A DNA stretch of 64,000 nt from Clostridium estertheticum (GTDB lineage Bacteria; Bacillota; Clostridia; Clostridiales; Clostridiaceae): the NCBI RefSeq assembly GCF_026650985.1, contig NZ_CP086239.1, positions 4,614,501 to 4,678,500 of the forward strand, read 5' to 3'. How positions within the stretch are numbered: position 1 is the first letter of the stretch; each line of letters opens with the position of its first letter. The translations under genes and the position numbers were made by a program. Under the pieces are notes generated by a model, which saw nothing but the letters and a program-made list of their open reading frames with translations, made no database searches and was not told the origin of the DNA. This document shows positions 26,006-36,164 of this stretch, in pieces.

Positions 26006-27382
26006 ATGAATATTAATTTTGGCTTAAACTTGGTCCAAGAACAAAAATTAATAATGACGCAAGAAATGCAAATGTCTGTTAAACTTCTTCAAATGTCAGC
26101 ACAAGAACTTGGTCAGTATGTTAATAAGGAAATGCAAGAGAATCCAGTGCTAGAGGAAAAAGATTCGCAAAACAGCAAAAGTAATGACTATGATGTTAAT
26201 GATTATAAAGAAATAATTAAATACCTTGATAAAGATGGATATAAAGTAAAAAATCATGCAACAAAGAATGATGGTGATGAAGTTTCTCCATTTTACTATA
26301 TTGCAGAGGAAAAATCTCTTAAGGATTATATTAAACAGCAAATAGGTGAACTTACCCAGAAAAGTGATATTTTAAGTATATGCAAATACATGGCAGAAAA
26401 CTTAGATACTAAGGGTTATTTATCAGCGAGTCTACCTGACATATGTAAAGAACTTGGAATATCAAATAAAAAGGCAGAGTATGCGCTAGAAATTTTTCAA
26501 TCTCTAGATCCAGAAGGTATAGGAGCTAGAAATCTAAGAGAATGTTTAACAATTCAATTGTATAATCTAGGGATGGATGATGAAAACATCTGTAAAATAA
26601 TTAATGATTATTTGGAGCTACTCGCAGAAAACAAATATAGCGAGATAGCAAAAAAATTAAAAATTAAAATAAGTGAAGTCCAAAAATATGGAGATATAAT
26701 AAAAAATTTAGAACCTAAACCATCAAGAGGATTTTATACGGGCGAGACCGTTAAATATGTTGTACCGGATGCTTATATTAATAAAATTGATGATCAATAT
26801 GTTATTTCTATGAATGAAGATGTACTTCCTAAATTAAATATAAATAGTTTGTATAAGGAAATAATTAAAGATGAAAAAGATACAGAAGCCGTAGAATATG
26901 TAAAAGATAAGCTTAATAGCGCGATGTTTCTTATAAAAAGTATTGAACAAAGGAAAAACACTGTGTATAGAGTTTTAGAAGAAATACTAGAAGTTCAAAG
27001 GGAATATTTCGATAGAGGCCTTGAATATCTAAAACCAATGACGCTTAAAATAATAGCTAACAATTTAGAGATGCATGAATCTACAATAAGCCGTGCAATT
27101 AGAGAAAAATATGTAAGTATAAATGATGGCAAAGTCGTTAAAATAAAAGATTTTTTTACTAATGGAATAACATCAGGTATAGGCGGAGAGGATATATCTA
27201 CAATTAATATTAAAAAGAATATTAAGGAAATGGTAGAGAGTGAGGATGCAAAAAAACCTTTGTCTGATCAAATTATTTGTAATCGGTTAAATGCTGAAGG
27301 GGTAAATATTTCTAGAAGAACAGTGGCAAAATATCGCGAAGAACTTGAAATTAAAAGCTCGAGTAAACGAAAAAGATTTTAA
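26006..27382 (+). CDS. rpoN: RNA polymerase sigma-54 factor
   Basis: 458 residues from ATG 26006, spaced properly from GAGGTGATG. Region I at the N-terminus is Gln/Leu-rich (TQEMQMSVKLLQMSAQEL), a core-binding domain follows (EIGARNLREC-like segment), then the helix-turn-helix MHESTISRAIREKYV and the RpoN box SRRTVAKYREEL at the end. Directs transcription of activator-dependent promoters. No sigma-54 activator lies in the window. Single gene just upstream of cggR. Confidence 0.95.
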   Translation: MNINFGLNLVQEQKLIMTQEMQMSVKLLQMSAQELGQYVNKEMQENPVLEEKDSQNSKSNDYDVNDYKEIIKYLDKDGYKVKNHATKNDGDEVSPFYYIAEEKSLKDYIKQQIGELTQKSDILSICKYMAENLDTKGYLSASLPDICKELGISNKKAEYALEIFQSLDPEGIGARNLRECLTIQLYNLGMDDENICKIINDYLELLAENKYSEIAKKLKIKISEVQKYGDIIKNLEPKPSRGFYTGETVKYVVPDAYINKIDDQYVISMNEDVLPKLNINSLYKEIIKDEKDTEAVEYVKDKLNSAMFLIKSIEQRKNTVYRVLEEILEVQREYFDRGLEYLKPMTLKIIANNLEMHESTISRAIREKYVSINDGKVVKIKDFFTNGITSGIGGEDISTINIKKNIKEMVESEDAKKPLSDQIICNRLNAEGVNISRRTVAKYREELEIKSSSKRKRF

Positions 27383-27442
27383 AAATTTGTTTATTTAATG
27401 ACTCTGTTAACAGAATGTTAACATATTTTTTGGAAATACTAA

Positions 27443-27514
27443 TTTAAAAATGTTAGCATTTCAACTATAATGTAAGTGGGAGCAGAAAATATATGCTGGG
27501 ACTTAAACAGTCCA
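27443..27514 (+). promoter_or_regulatory. Promoter and CggR-like operator of the glycolytic operon
   Basis: TTTAAA (27443-27448) and TATAAT (27466-27471), 17 bases apart. Downstream lies TGGGA at 27477-27481, repeated 20 bases later within TGGGACTTAAACAGTCCA (27497-27514), an inverted repeat of GGAC. Bacillus CggR binds two GGGAC-type half-site groups with similar phasing, so this is a good candidate for autoregulation by CggR; binding itself is inference. Confidence 0.65.
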
Positions 27515-27527
27515 GAAAGGTGTTCAA

Positions 27528-28562
27528 GTGGAGAATATTTTAAAGTTAGAACAGAGAATAGTGCCTGAATTGATAGAACTTCTTGAGAAACGGCATGATA
27601 TATTAAGAATGATATGTTATAATCAACCTATAGGACGTAGGATTTTATCAAATCATATGTGTATAAGCGAGAGAATAGTAAGAAATGAAATAAATTTTCT
27701 GAAGTCTCAGAACTTAATTGAAGTTAATGCATTGGGTATGTTTATAACATCTGATGGAGAAGAAATTATACGTCAGTTAAAGGGATTTATTCATGAAATC
27801 AAAGGATTATCTAAAATTGAGAAATCTATTGAAAAACACTTGAAGCTCAAGCAAGTTATAATTGTTCCCGGAGATGTAGAAAGTGATAAAAGTGTTCTTA
27901 AAGAACTAGGGAAGGCAGCGGCGAATTATGCTATGGATATTATTGAAGATAATAGTATAATTGCATTAACCGGTGGAACTACTGTAAAAGAAGTTGTAGA
28001 TAGTTTTCCTAAAAACAATAAGTACAAAAACATCTTGGTGCTTCCAGCTAGAGGTGGTATGGCGAGAAATGTAGAAATTCAAGCTAATACTTTGGTTGCA
28101 AGGCTAGCAGATAGAATTGGTGGAAATTACGAATTACTACATGTACCTGACAATTTAAGTAACGCGGCACTAGAAACTATATTAAACGAAAAAGATATAA
28201 AAAATATAATTGATAAAATTCGAAGTGCTGATATTCTTCTTTATGGCATAGGCATCGCAAAAGATATGGCTATGAAAAGGGGGATACCTCAAAAGAAAAT
28301 TAGGGAACTTGAAGAAGTGGGTGCAGTAGGTGAAGCATTTGGTCAATATTATAATGAATTAGGTGAGATAGTTTATTCCACACCTACTATTATGGTAAAA
28401 AATGAAGATGTTAAACATGAAAAAATACTAATTGCAGTAGCGGCTGGAAAAAATAAAGCTAGAGCAATTATTGCCACTGAAATCAACCGTTCTAGTACTG
28501 TTTTGATAATTGATGAAGCGGCTGCACAAAAAATTATAAATATTTTAGAAAAAAGAGAGTAA
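27528..28562 (+). CDS. cggR: Central glycolytic genes regulator
   Basis: 344 residues, GTG start. N-terminal winged helix (RILSNHMCISERIVRNEINFLKSQNLIEV) and a SorC-type sugar-binding domain (GGTTVKEVVDSFP, GIGIAKDMA, EVGAVGEAFGQYY, AVAAGKNKARAI). CggR in Bacillus represses gapA operon transcription and is released by fructose 1,6-bisphosphate. Location directly before gap and the operator upstream support the same role. Confidence 0.94.
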   Translation: MENILKLEQRIVPELIELLEKRHDILRMICYNQPIGRRILSNHMCISERIVRNEINFLKSQNLIEVNALGMFITSDGEEIIRQLKGFIHEIKGLSKIEKSIEKHLKLKQVIIVPGDVESDKSVLKELGKAAANYAMDIIEDNSIIALTGGTTVKEVVDSFPKNNKYKNILVLPARGGMARNVEIQANTLVARLADRIGGNYELLHVPDNLSNAALETILNEKDIKNIIDKIRSADILLYGIGIAKDMAMKRGIPQKKIRELEEVGAVGEAFGQYYNELGEIVYSTPTIMVKNEDVKHEKILIAVAAGKNKARAIIATEINRSSTVLIIDEAAAQKIINILEKRE

Positions 28563-28643
28563 ACTATATAATGATTTTATTAAAGAGAGAATTATATATT
28601 TACATATAATTATTTAATTAAAATTTTAGGAGGTTTTGCCAAA

Positions 28644-29651
28644 ATGGTAAAAGTAGGAATTAATGGATTTGGAAGAATAGGAAGAAACGTATTTAACGCA
28701 TTAGTAAAAAATTATTCAACAGAGTTAGAAGTAGTAGGAATCAATGATTTAACAGATGCTGCTACACTAGCACATCTTTTAAAATATGATTCACTTTACG
28801 GAAAATTTGACGGAACTGTAGAAGCTAAAGAAAATTCTATAGTTGTTAACGGAAAAGAAATTAAAATATTCGCTGAAAGAGAACCTAAAAACATCGACTG
28901 GAGTTCACTTGGAGTAGAAATCGTACTTGAGTCAACTGGATTCTTTACAGATGCTACTAAAGCAGCTGATCATTTAGGAGTTAGTGTTAAAAAAGTTCTT
29001 ATATCTGCACCAGCTAAAAATGAAGATATAACAATAGTTATGGGTGTTAATGAAGAAAAATATGATTCATCAAAACATAACATAATATCTAATGCTTCAT
29101 GTACTACTAATTGTTTAGCACCATTTGCTAAAATATTAGACAAAGAATTCACAATAGTTAAAGGCTTAATGACTACAATTCATTCATATACTGGAGATCA
29201 AAGATTATTAGACGCTCCTCACAATGATATGAGACGTGCAAGAGCTGCTACATTATCAATGATTCCTACTACAACAGGTGCAGCTAAAGCAGTAGCATTA
29301 GTTTTACCACAATTAAAAGGAAAATTAAACGGATTCTCATTAAGAGTTCCAACTCCAACAGTTTCATGTGTAGATTTAGTAGCTGAACTTGGAAGAGATG
29401 TTACTATAGAAGAAGTAAATGCAGCATTTAAAAAAGCTTCTGAAAATGAAATGAAGGGTATCCTTGGATACAGTGAAGAACCATTAGTTTCTATAGATTA
29501 CAAAGGAGACGAAAGAACTTCTATTATTGATGCAATGTCAACTATGGTTATTGAAGGAAATATGGTTAAAGTCGTTTCATGGTACGATAATGAAGCAGCA
29601 TATTCAAGTAAATTAGCTGATTTAGCTAAATTTGTTGCAGATAAACTATAA
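28644..29651 (+). CDS. gap: Glyceraldehyde-3-phosphate dehydrogenase
   Basis: 335 residues. NAD-binding GINGFGRIGRNVF, catalytic cysteine in SNASCTTNCLAPF, and WYDNEAAYSSKLADL at the C-terminus. Makes 1,3-bisphosphoglycerate in glycolysis. AGGAGG site. Codons are strongly biased toward A/T-ending forms seen in highly expressed clostridial genes. Second gene of the cggR unit, followed by a hairpin that may lower read-through into pgk. Confidence 0.98.
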   Translation: MVKVGINGFGRIGRNVFNALVKNYSTELEVVGINDLTDAATLAHLLKYDSLYGKFDGTVEAKENSIVVNGKEIKIFAEREPKNIDWSSLGVEIVLESTGFFTDATKAADHLGVSVKKVLISAPAKNEDITIVMGVNEEKYDSSKHNIISNASCTTNCLAPFAKILDKEFTIVKGLMTTIHSYTGDQRLLDAPHNDMRRARAATLSMIPTTTGAAKAVALVLPQLKGKLNGFSLRVPTPTVSCVDLVAELGRDVTIEEVNAAFKKASENEMKGILGYSEEPLVSIDYKGDERTSIIDAMSTMVIEGNMVKVVSWYDNEAAYSSKLADLAKFVADKL

Positions 29652-29687
29652 AATTTAGTTTACTATAAAACTGTAAGTATAGTATTG

Positions 29688-29729
29688 AGGTCTGGTTTTA
29701 TAGGTAGTCTATGGAACCAGGCCTTTTTA
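29688..29729 (+). terminator. Hairpin between gap and pgk
   Basis: AGGTCTGGTT and AACCAGGCCT form a 10-base stem followed by TTTTT. It would end or attenuate the cggR-gap transcript. A separate pgk promoter is suggested by TTGATA (29775-29780) and TAATAT (29798-29803), 17 bases apart. Confidence 0.75.
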
Positions 29730-29826
29730 TTGCTTATTCTAGTATATGAGTATGGTTCACAGAACATACTACATTTGATAGAAGGTACAAAAGTTTATAA
29801 TATAAACAGTAGAGAGGAGAATGTGT

Positions 29827-31023
29827 ATGAAATTTAATAAGAAAACAATTGAGGATATTGAGGTTAAGGGCAAAAAGGTTTTAGTAAGATGTGATTTCAA
29901 TGTGCCACTAAAAGATGGAGAAATTACAGATGTAAATAGATTAGTAGGTGCAATGCCAACAATAGAATATTTAATTAAAAATGGAGCAAGGGTAATTTTA
30001 TGCTCACATCTTGGAAAACCAAATGGCGAGGCAAAACCTGAACTTTCTTTAGCACCAGTAGCTAAAAGATTAAGCGAAATGTTAAAAAAAGAAGTAGTTT
30101 TTGCAGCAGACCCGAATGTTGTTAGTGATAAGGTGAAATCTGTTGTATCTAAAATGAAAGACGGAGACGTTATATTACTAGAAAATACAAGATATAGAAA
30201 AGAAGAAACTAAAAACAAAGAAAACTTTTCTAAAGAATTAGCTTCTCTTGCAGATATTTTTGTAAATGATGCATTTGGAACAGCTCATAGAGCTCATTGT
30301 TCTACTGTTGGCGTAACTGAGTTTGTTAAAACATCAGTATGTGGATATTTAATTCAAAAGGAATTAAAATTCTTAGGTGATGCAGTAGAGAATCCAGTTA
30401 GACCATTCGTTGCAATTTTAGGTGGAGCTAAGGTATCTGATAAAATAGCTGTTATTGCTAATTTACTTGATAAAGTAGATACACTAATAATTGGTGGAGG
30501 AATGGCATATACATTCTTAAAAGCCGGTGGTTATTCTGTAGGAAGTTCTCTAGTTGAGGAAGATAAAGTAGAATATGCTAAGGATATGATGCAAAAAGCT
30601 GAGTCAAAAGGAATTAAATTCTTAATACCAGTTGATCATATAGTTGCAGATAAATTTTCAGCTGATGCAGAGCCAGTAGTTACACCGGATCAAAACATTA
30701 AAGATGGTTACATGGGACTTGATATTGGACCTAAGACTTGTGAAATGTATAAAGGTGCTATAAGCACAGCTAAGACTATTGTTTGGAATGGCCCAATGGG
30801 TGTATTCGAATTTAAAAATTTCGCAAAAGGAACAATTGCTGTAGCTGAGGCTATGTCAAAAGTTGATGGAACTACTATAATAGGTGGTGGAGATAGTGCA
30901 GCAGCTGTTAACCAATTAGGATTTGGAGATAAAATGACTCATATATCTACCGGTGGTGGAGCATCTCTTGAATTTTTAGAAGGTAAATTATTACCAGGAA
31001 TTGAAGCTCTTACAGACAAATAA
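29827..31023 (+). CDS. pgk: Phosphoglycerate kinase
   Basis: 398 residues from ATG 29827, correctly spaced from GAGAGGAG; an ATG six bases earlier is too close to the site. Motifs [30 protein letters not shown] and the nucleotide loop [11 protein letters not shown]. Transfers phosphate from 1,3-bisphosphoglycerate to ADP. Confidence 0.97.
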   Translation: MKFNKKTIEDIEVKGKKVLVRCDFNVPLKDGEITDVNRLVGAMPTIEYLIKNGARVILCSHLGKPNGEAKPELSLAPVAKRLSEMLKKEVVFAADPNVVSDKVKSVVSKMKDGDVILLENTRYRKEETKNKENFSKELASLADIFVNDAFGTAHRAHCSTVGVTEFVKTSVCGYLIQKELKFLGDAVENPVRPFVAILGGAKVSDKIAVIANLLDKVDTLIIGGGMAYTFLKAGGYSVGSSLVEEDKVEYAKDMMQKAESKGIKFLIPVDHIVADKFSADAEPVVTPDQNIKDGYMGLDIGPKTCEMYKGAISTAKTIVWNGPMGVFEFKNFAKGTIAVAEAMSKVDGTTIIGGGDSAAAVNQLGFGDKMTHISTGGGASLEFLEGKLLPGIEALTDK

Positions 31024-31102
31024 GTAAATAAAACTATGGTACTTTCAAGTTTTAAATATATATGTTTTACCGATTACAAAGAAATATTAGGAGGTTTTTT
31101 TT

Positions 31103-31849
31103 ATGAGAAAAGGTATAATTGCAGGAAATTGGAAAATGAATAAAACTGTAGCTGAAGCGGTAACTTTAATTGAGGAAATGAAGCCATTAGTTAAAGATGC
31201 AAAATGTGATGTTGTAGTTTGTCCTACATTTTTATGCTTAGATGCAGTAATAAAAGCAACTAAGGGTACAAATATAAAGGTTGGAGCTCAAAATATGTTT
31301 TATGAAGAAAGTGGTGCTTTTACAGGCGAAGTTTCTCCAGGAATGTTAGAAGATATTGGCGTTGATTATGTTATAATTGGACATAGTGAAAGAAGACAAT
31401 ATTTCAATGAAACTGATGAAGCTGTAAACAAAAAGCTTAAAGCTGCTTATAGCCATAACATCATTCCTATACTTTGTGTAGGAGAAACTCTTAGTGATAG
31501 AGAAGGAAATATTACAGAAAAAGTTTTAGCAGGTCAAGTAAAATTAGATTTAGAAGGACTTATAAAAGAGCAAGTGGAAAAATTGGTTATTGCTTATGAA
31601 CCAATTTGGGCTATAGGAACAGGTAAAACTGCAACTGCTGATCAAGCTAATGAGACAATTGCATTTATAAGAGCAACTGTTGGAGCTATGTTTGGTAGTG
31701 AAGTAGCTGAAAAAGTTAGAATTCAATATGGTGGTTCTGTTAAACCATCAACTATAAAAGAACAAATGGCTAAATCAGATATAGATGGTGGTTTAATCGG
31801 AGGAGCTAGCCTTAAGGCACAAGACTTCGCCGGAATAGTAAACTACTAA
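31103..31849 (+). CDS. tpiA: Triose-phosphate isomerase
   Basis: 248 residues. AGNWKMNKT at the start, catalytic histidine in IIGHSERR, catalytic glutamate in [14 protein letters not shown], phosphate loop [10 protein letters not shown] barrel; interconverts the triose phosphates. AGGAGG site, 79 bases after pgk. Confidence 0.98.
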   Translation: MRKGIIAGNWKMNKTVAEAVTLIEEMKPLVKDAKCDVVVCPTFLCLDAVIKATKGTNIKVGAQNMFYEESGAFTGEVSPGMLEDIGVDYVIIGHSERRQYFNETDEAVNKKLKAAYSHNIIPILCVGETLSDREGNITEKVLAGQVKLDLEGLIKEQVEKLVIAYEPIWAIGTGKTATADQANETIAFIRATVGAMFGSEVAEKVRIQYGGSVKPSTIKEQMAKSDIDGGLIGGASLKAQDFAGIVNY

Positions 31850-31916
31850 AGTAGCTTCATATATTAAAATAACTGGCCACATTGGTTGCTTAATTATAAT
31901 TATAATAAATTACAAA

Positions 31917-31949
31917 AATAGCAATACATAGAAATGTGTATTGCTTTTA
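31917..31949 (+). terminator. Intercistronic hairpin between tpiA and gpmI
   Basis: AGCAATACAT and ATGTGTATTGCT pair around a short loop, followed by TTTT. The T-run is short, so it may be a partial terminator or an RNA processing/stability site. Confidence 0.6.
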
Positions 31950-31974
31950 GAAACAATTAGTAGGGGGAAAATAA

Positions 31975-33504
31975 ATGTCGAAAAAACCAGTAATGCTAAT
32001 GATTTTAGATGGATTTGGATTATCAAGTACCGTTGATGGCAATGCAGTAGCTGCAGCAAGTAAACCGAACTATGATAAATTAATAAAGAAATACCCAAGT
32101 ACAAAATTAGTTGCAAGTGGACTAGAAGTAGGACTTCCAGAGGGCCAAATGGGAAATTCAGAGGTTGGCCATTTAAACATAGGTGCTGGTAGAATTATAT
32201 ATCAAGCACTAACAAAAATAACAAAAGAAATCAAAGAAGGAGACTTCTTTCAGAATGTTGCTTTTAACAAAGTAATAGATAAAGCAATAAAGGCAGATTC
32301 TTCAATTCATCTTTTAGGATTACTTTCTGATGGAGGAGTTCACTCTCATATTGATCATTTGAAAGCTTTAATAAAGCTAGCTAAAGATAAAGGCGCTAAA
32401 AAAGTTTATGTTCATGGGTTCTTAGATGGTAGAGATGTGCAACCTGGTTCAGCACTTAAATACATAGCAGAAATAGAAGAATATATGAATGAAATAGGTC
32501 TTGGTAAAATCGCTTCTATTTGTGGTAGATATTATGCTATGGATAGAGATAAGAGATGGGAAAGAGTGGAACTTGCATATAATGCTATGGTCCTATCTAA
32601 AGGTGAGAAAGACACATCAGCAATAGAGGCAGTTAAAAAAGCTATGCATGATAACAAGACAGATGAATTTGTTCTTCCAACTGTTATAATGGAAAATAAT
32701 AAACCAGTTGCAGCTATTAGTAATAACGATACTGTAATATGTTTTAATTTTAGACCAGACAGAGCTCGCGAACTTACTCGCGCAATAAATGATAAGGTAT
32801 TTGATGGTTTTAAAAGAGAGTCATTAAAGCTTAATTATGTATGTACTACTCAATATGATCTATCTATAGAAAATGTTGATGTTGCGTATACACCAGAAAG
32901 TTACACTAATACACTTGGAGAATATGTTAGTAAAATGGGTAAAAAACAGTTAAGAATAGCTGAAACTGAAAAATATGCTCATATTACATTTTTCTTTAAT
33001 GGTGGGGTTGAGGCTCCAAATGCCAATGAAGATAGAGCATTAATTCCATCTCCTAAAGTAGCAACTTACGACTTGCAGCCAGAAATGAGTGCCCGCGAGG
33101 TTACTGCAGAGTTACTTAAAAGATTAGATACGGATGAATATGACATGATAATATTAAATTATGCTAATCCAGATATGGTAGGCCATACAGGAGTTTTTGA
33201 AGCTGCTAAAAAGGCTATAGAAACAGTTGATGAATGTCTTGGAAAAGTTGTTGAGTCTGTTTTAGGTAAAGACGGAACTGTATTTATAACTGCGGATCAT
33301 GGAAATTCTGAGCAAATGATTGATTATTCATCAGGTAAACCAATGACTGCACATACTACAAACTTAGTTCCATTCACATATGTGTCAAATCATAGTAAAG
33401 ATTTAAGAGAGAGTGGAATACTTGCAGACATTGCACCTACTATGCTACAAGTTATGGGACTCGATGTACCTAGCGAAATGACAGGGAAATCTTTAATTAA
33501 GTAA
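31975..33504 (+). CDS. gpmI: 2,3-bisphosphoglycerate-independent phosphoglycerate mutase
   Basis: 509 residues. Two-manganese enzyme of the alkaline phosphatase superfamily: MLMILDGFGLS, the active serine in MGNSEVGHLNIGAGR, HIDHLKALI, FNFRPDRARELTR, and metal ligands in NYANPDMVGHTG and ITADHGNSEQM. Converts 3- to 2-phosphoglycerate. Confidence 0.98.
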   Translation: MSKKPVMLMILDGFGLSSTVDGNAVAAASKPNYDKLIKKYPSTKLVASGLEVGLPEGQMGNSEVGHLNIGAGRIIYQALTKITKEIKEGDFFQNVAFNKVIDKAIKADSSIHLLGLLSDGGVHSHIDHLKALIKLAKDKGAKKVYVHGFLDGRDVQPGSALKYIAEIEEYMNEIGLGKIASICGRYYAMDRDKRWERVELAYNAMVLSKGEKDTSAIEAVKKAMHDNKTDEFVLPTVIMENNKPVAAISNNDTVICFNFRPDRARELTRAINDKVFDGFKRESLKLNYVCTTQYDLSIENVDVAYTPESYTNTLGEYVSKMGKKQLRIAETEKYAHITFFFNGGVEAPNANEDRALIPSPKVATYDLQPEMSAREVTAELLKRLDTDEYDMIILNYANPDMVGHTGVFEAAKKAIETVDECLGKVVESVLGKDGTVFITADHGNSEQMIDYSSGKPMTAHTTNLVPFTYVSNHSKDLRESGILADIAPTMLQVMGLDVPSEMTGKSLIK

Positions 33505-33572
33505 TCTCCTGGGTCGCTTAAATATCGTTAAATTTTAAATTATATTAAAATTGAATCAAACTATTATATTAT

Positions 33573-33633
33573 CTAAGTTTAGTTTGAATTCTATTAAACT
33601 TAGGATTATATTGATTAAACTTAGGTAATAATA
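33573..33633 (+). promoter_or_regulatory. Inverted and direct repeats in the eno upstream region
   Basis: CTAAGTTTA pairs with TAAACTTAG, and TTAAACTTAGG occurs twice (about 33596 and 33616). The arrangement could be an operator pair or a leader hairpin ahead of eno. Regulator unknown. Confidence 0.4.
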
Positions 33634-33658
33634 ACATAGATAAAAAATTTGGAGGTAA

Positions 33659-34960
<1,302 letters not shown>

Positions 34961-34972
34961 TTAGTAATAAAA

Positions 34973-35010
34973 TAGGAGTATAGTCTTTACGGCTATGCTC
35001 TTATTTTTTA
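34973..35010 (+). terminator. Intrinsic terminator after eno
   Basis: TAGGAGTATAG pairs with CTATGCTCTTA (two wobbles), followed by TTTTTTA. Confidence 0.8.
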
Positions 35011-35191
35011 TTTAAGCTAATGTGGATTTTTAAATGAAATTGTGTTAGAATTAATTAAAAAATATAATGATAAAAATGTATTTTTATGTTTTTTGCAACT
35101 ATATGGAGTAAGTAGATAAATTACATTTCGTTGTAAGATACCTTAGAATATGTTAAAATAGCCAAGTATTTAATGAATAGGGGGTGTACAT

Positions 35192-35422
35192 ATGCGTAGT
35201 CTTATAATATTTTTATTGATTATATCGTCAATTGCTATAATTGTTTCAGTTATGATGCAACCTAGTAAAACAGATGGACTAAGTGGCCTTATAGGAGGAA
35301 CTTCGGAAACTTTTTTTGCAAAAAACAAAACCAAAACAGCTGAATCAGTGCTAGCGCGAGTTACAGTAGTTTCTGCACTTTGCTTTACTTTTTGTATAGC
35401 AATGCTAAATATTATAAAATAA
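35192..35422 (+). CDS. secG: Preprotein translocase subunit SecG
   Basis: 76 residues with two membrane helices at residues 2-22 and 52-75, and the glycine-rich middle SGLIGGTSETFFAKNK typical of SecG. Part of the SecYEG channel. AGGGGGTG site. secG following eno is a common firmicute arrangement. Separate from eno by a terminator. Confidence 0.92.
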   Translation: MRSLIIFLLIISSIAIIVSVMMQPSKTDGLSGLIGGTSETFFAKNKTKTAESVLARVTVVSALCFTFCIAMLNIIK

Positions 35423-35475
35423 TACAAATGATTAATCATAGTTTAGGTACATTAATAAATATTTTAGATTTTAGA

Positions 35476-35514
35476 GCAGTTTATTTAAATAATTTTAATA
35501 AACTGCATTTTTTT
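35476..35514 (+). terminator. Intrinsic terminator after secG
   Basis: GCAGTTTATT and AATAAACTGC form a perfect 10-base stem, then ATTTTTTT. Confidence 0.88.
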
Positions 35515-35613
35515 ATATTTTAAAAAGTTATTATATTAAAAAAATATCTAGTATATAAGTAATATGAATGAACATTAGTTAAAGTAGTCTATGATTATTA
35601 GAGGTGAAGGATG

Positions 35614-35916
35614 ATGAGCGAATATAGTTCAAAATTAGAAAGTAAAGATATGGATTTTCTTTTTGAAGGTATTTTAAGCCTTCAAACAAAAGAAGAGTGT
35701 TATAGATTTTTTGAGGATATATGCACTATAAATGAAATAAAGGCATTTGAACAAAGATTTCAAATAGCAACGATGCTTGCAGATAAAAGGACATATATTG
35801 ATATCACAAGTGCTACAGGAGCAAGTACTGCCACAATTAGTAGAATCAATAGAGCACTAAATTATGGTAGCGATGGGTATAAACTTATATTAGAACGTTT
35901 GAAATCAAAAAAATAG
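35614..35916 (+). CDS. YerC/YecD family TrpR-related regulator
   Basis: 100 residues from the second ATG (35614), better spaced from GAGGTG than the first at 35611. The Trp-repressor fold is seen in LFEGILSLQTKEECYRFFEDI and the helix-turn-helix region TYIDITSATGASTATISRINRALNYGSDGY. Probably a DNA-binding regulator; ligand unknown. It stands before pcrA and ligA, as yerC does in Bacillus. Confidence 0.88.
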   Translation: MSEYSSKLESKDMDFLFEGILSLQTKEECYRFFEDICTINEIKAFEQRFQIATMLADKRTYIDITSATGASTATISRINRALNYGSDGYKLILERLKSKK

Positions 35917-35954
35917 GTATAACTAATTTAAAAATGTGCATTCACATATAAAAA

Positions 35955-36028
35955 GTGGCGGTTAATATATATTTACTCGGTTTAGCTAATGATAAAAGAG
36001 TGATATAAATTAACCGTCTATATTTTTT
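35955..36028 (+). terminator. Hairpin after the yerC-type gene
   Basis: CGGTTAAT (35959-35966) and ATTAACCG (36009-36016) close a 42-base loop, followed by TATTTTTT. The long loop makes it a weaker terminator candidate. Confidence 0.5.
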
Positions 36029-36164
36029 ATAGTGTTTAAGTTCTTGCACAATGTGATATAATTATAGGTACATTTATTCCTTAAAGTGGAGTGGTAAAAA
36101 AGTTAGATAGATCTAAAATAACACTAGATGTAACTAGTATTAATATAATATAAGGAGTGGTTTC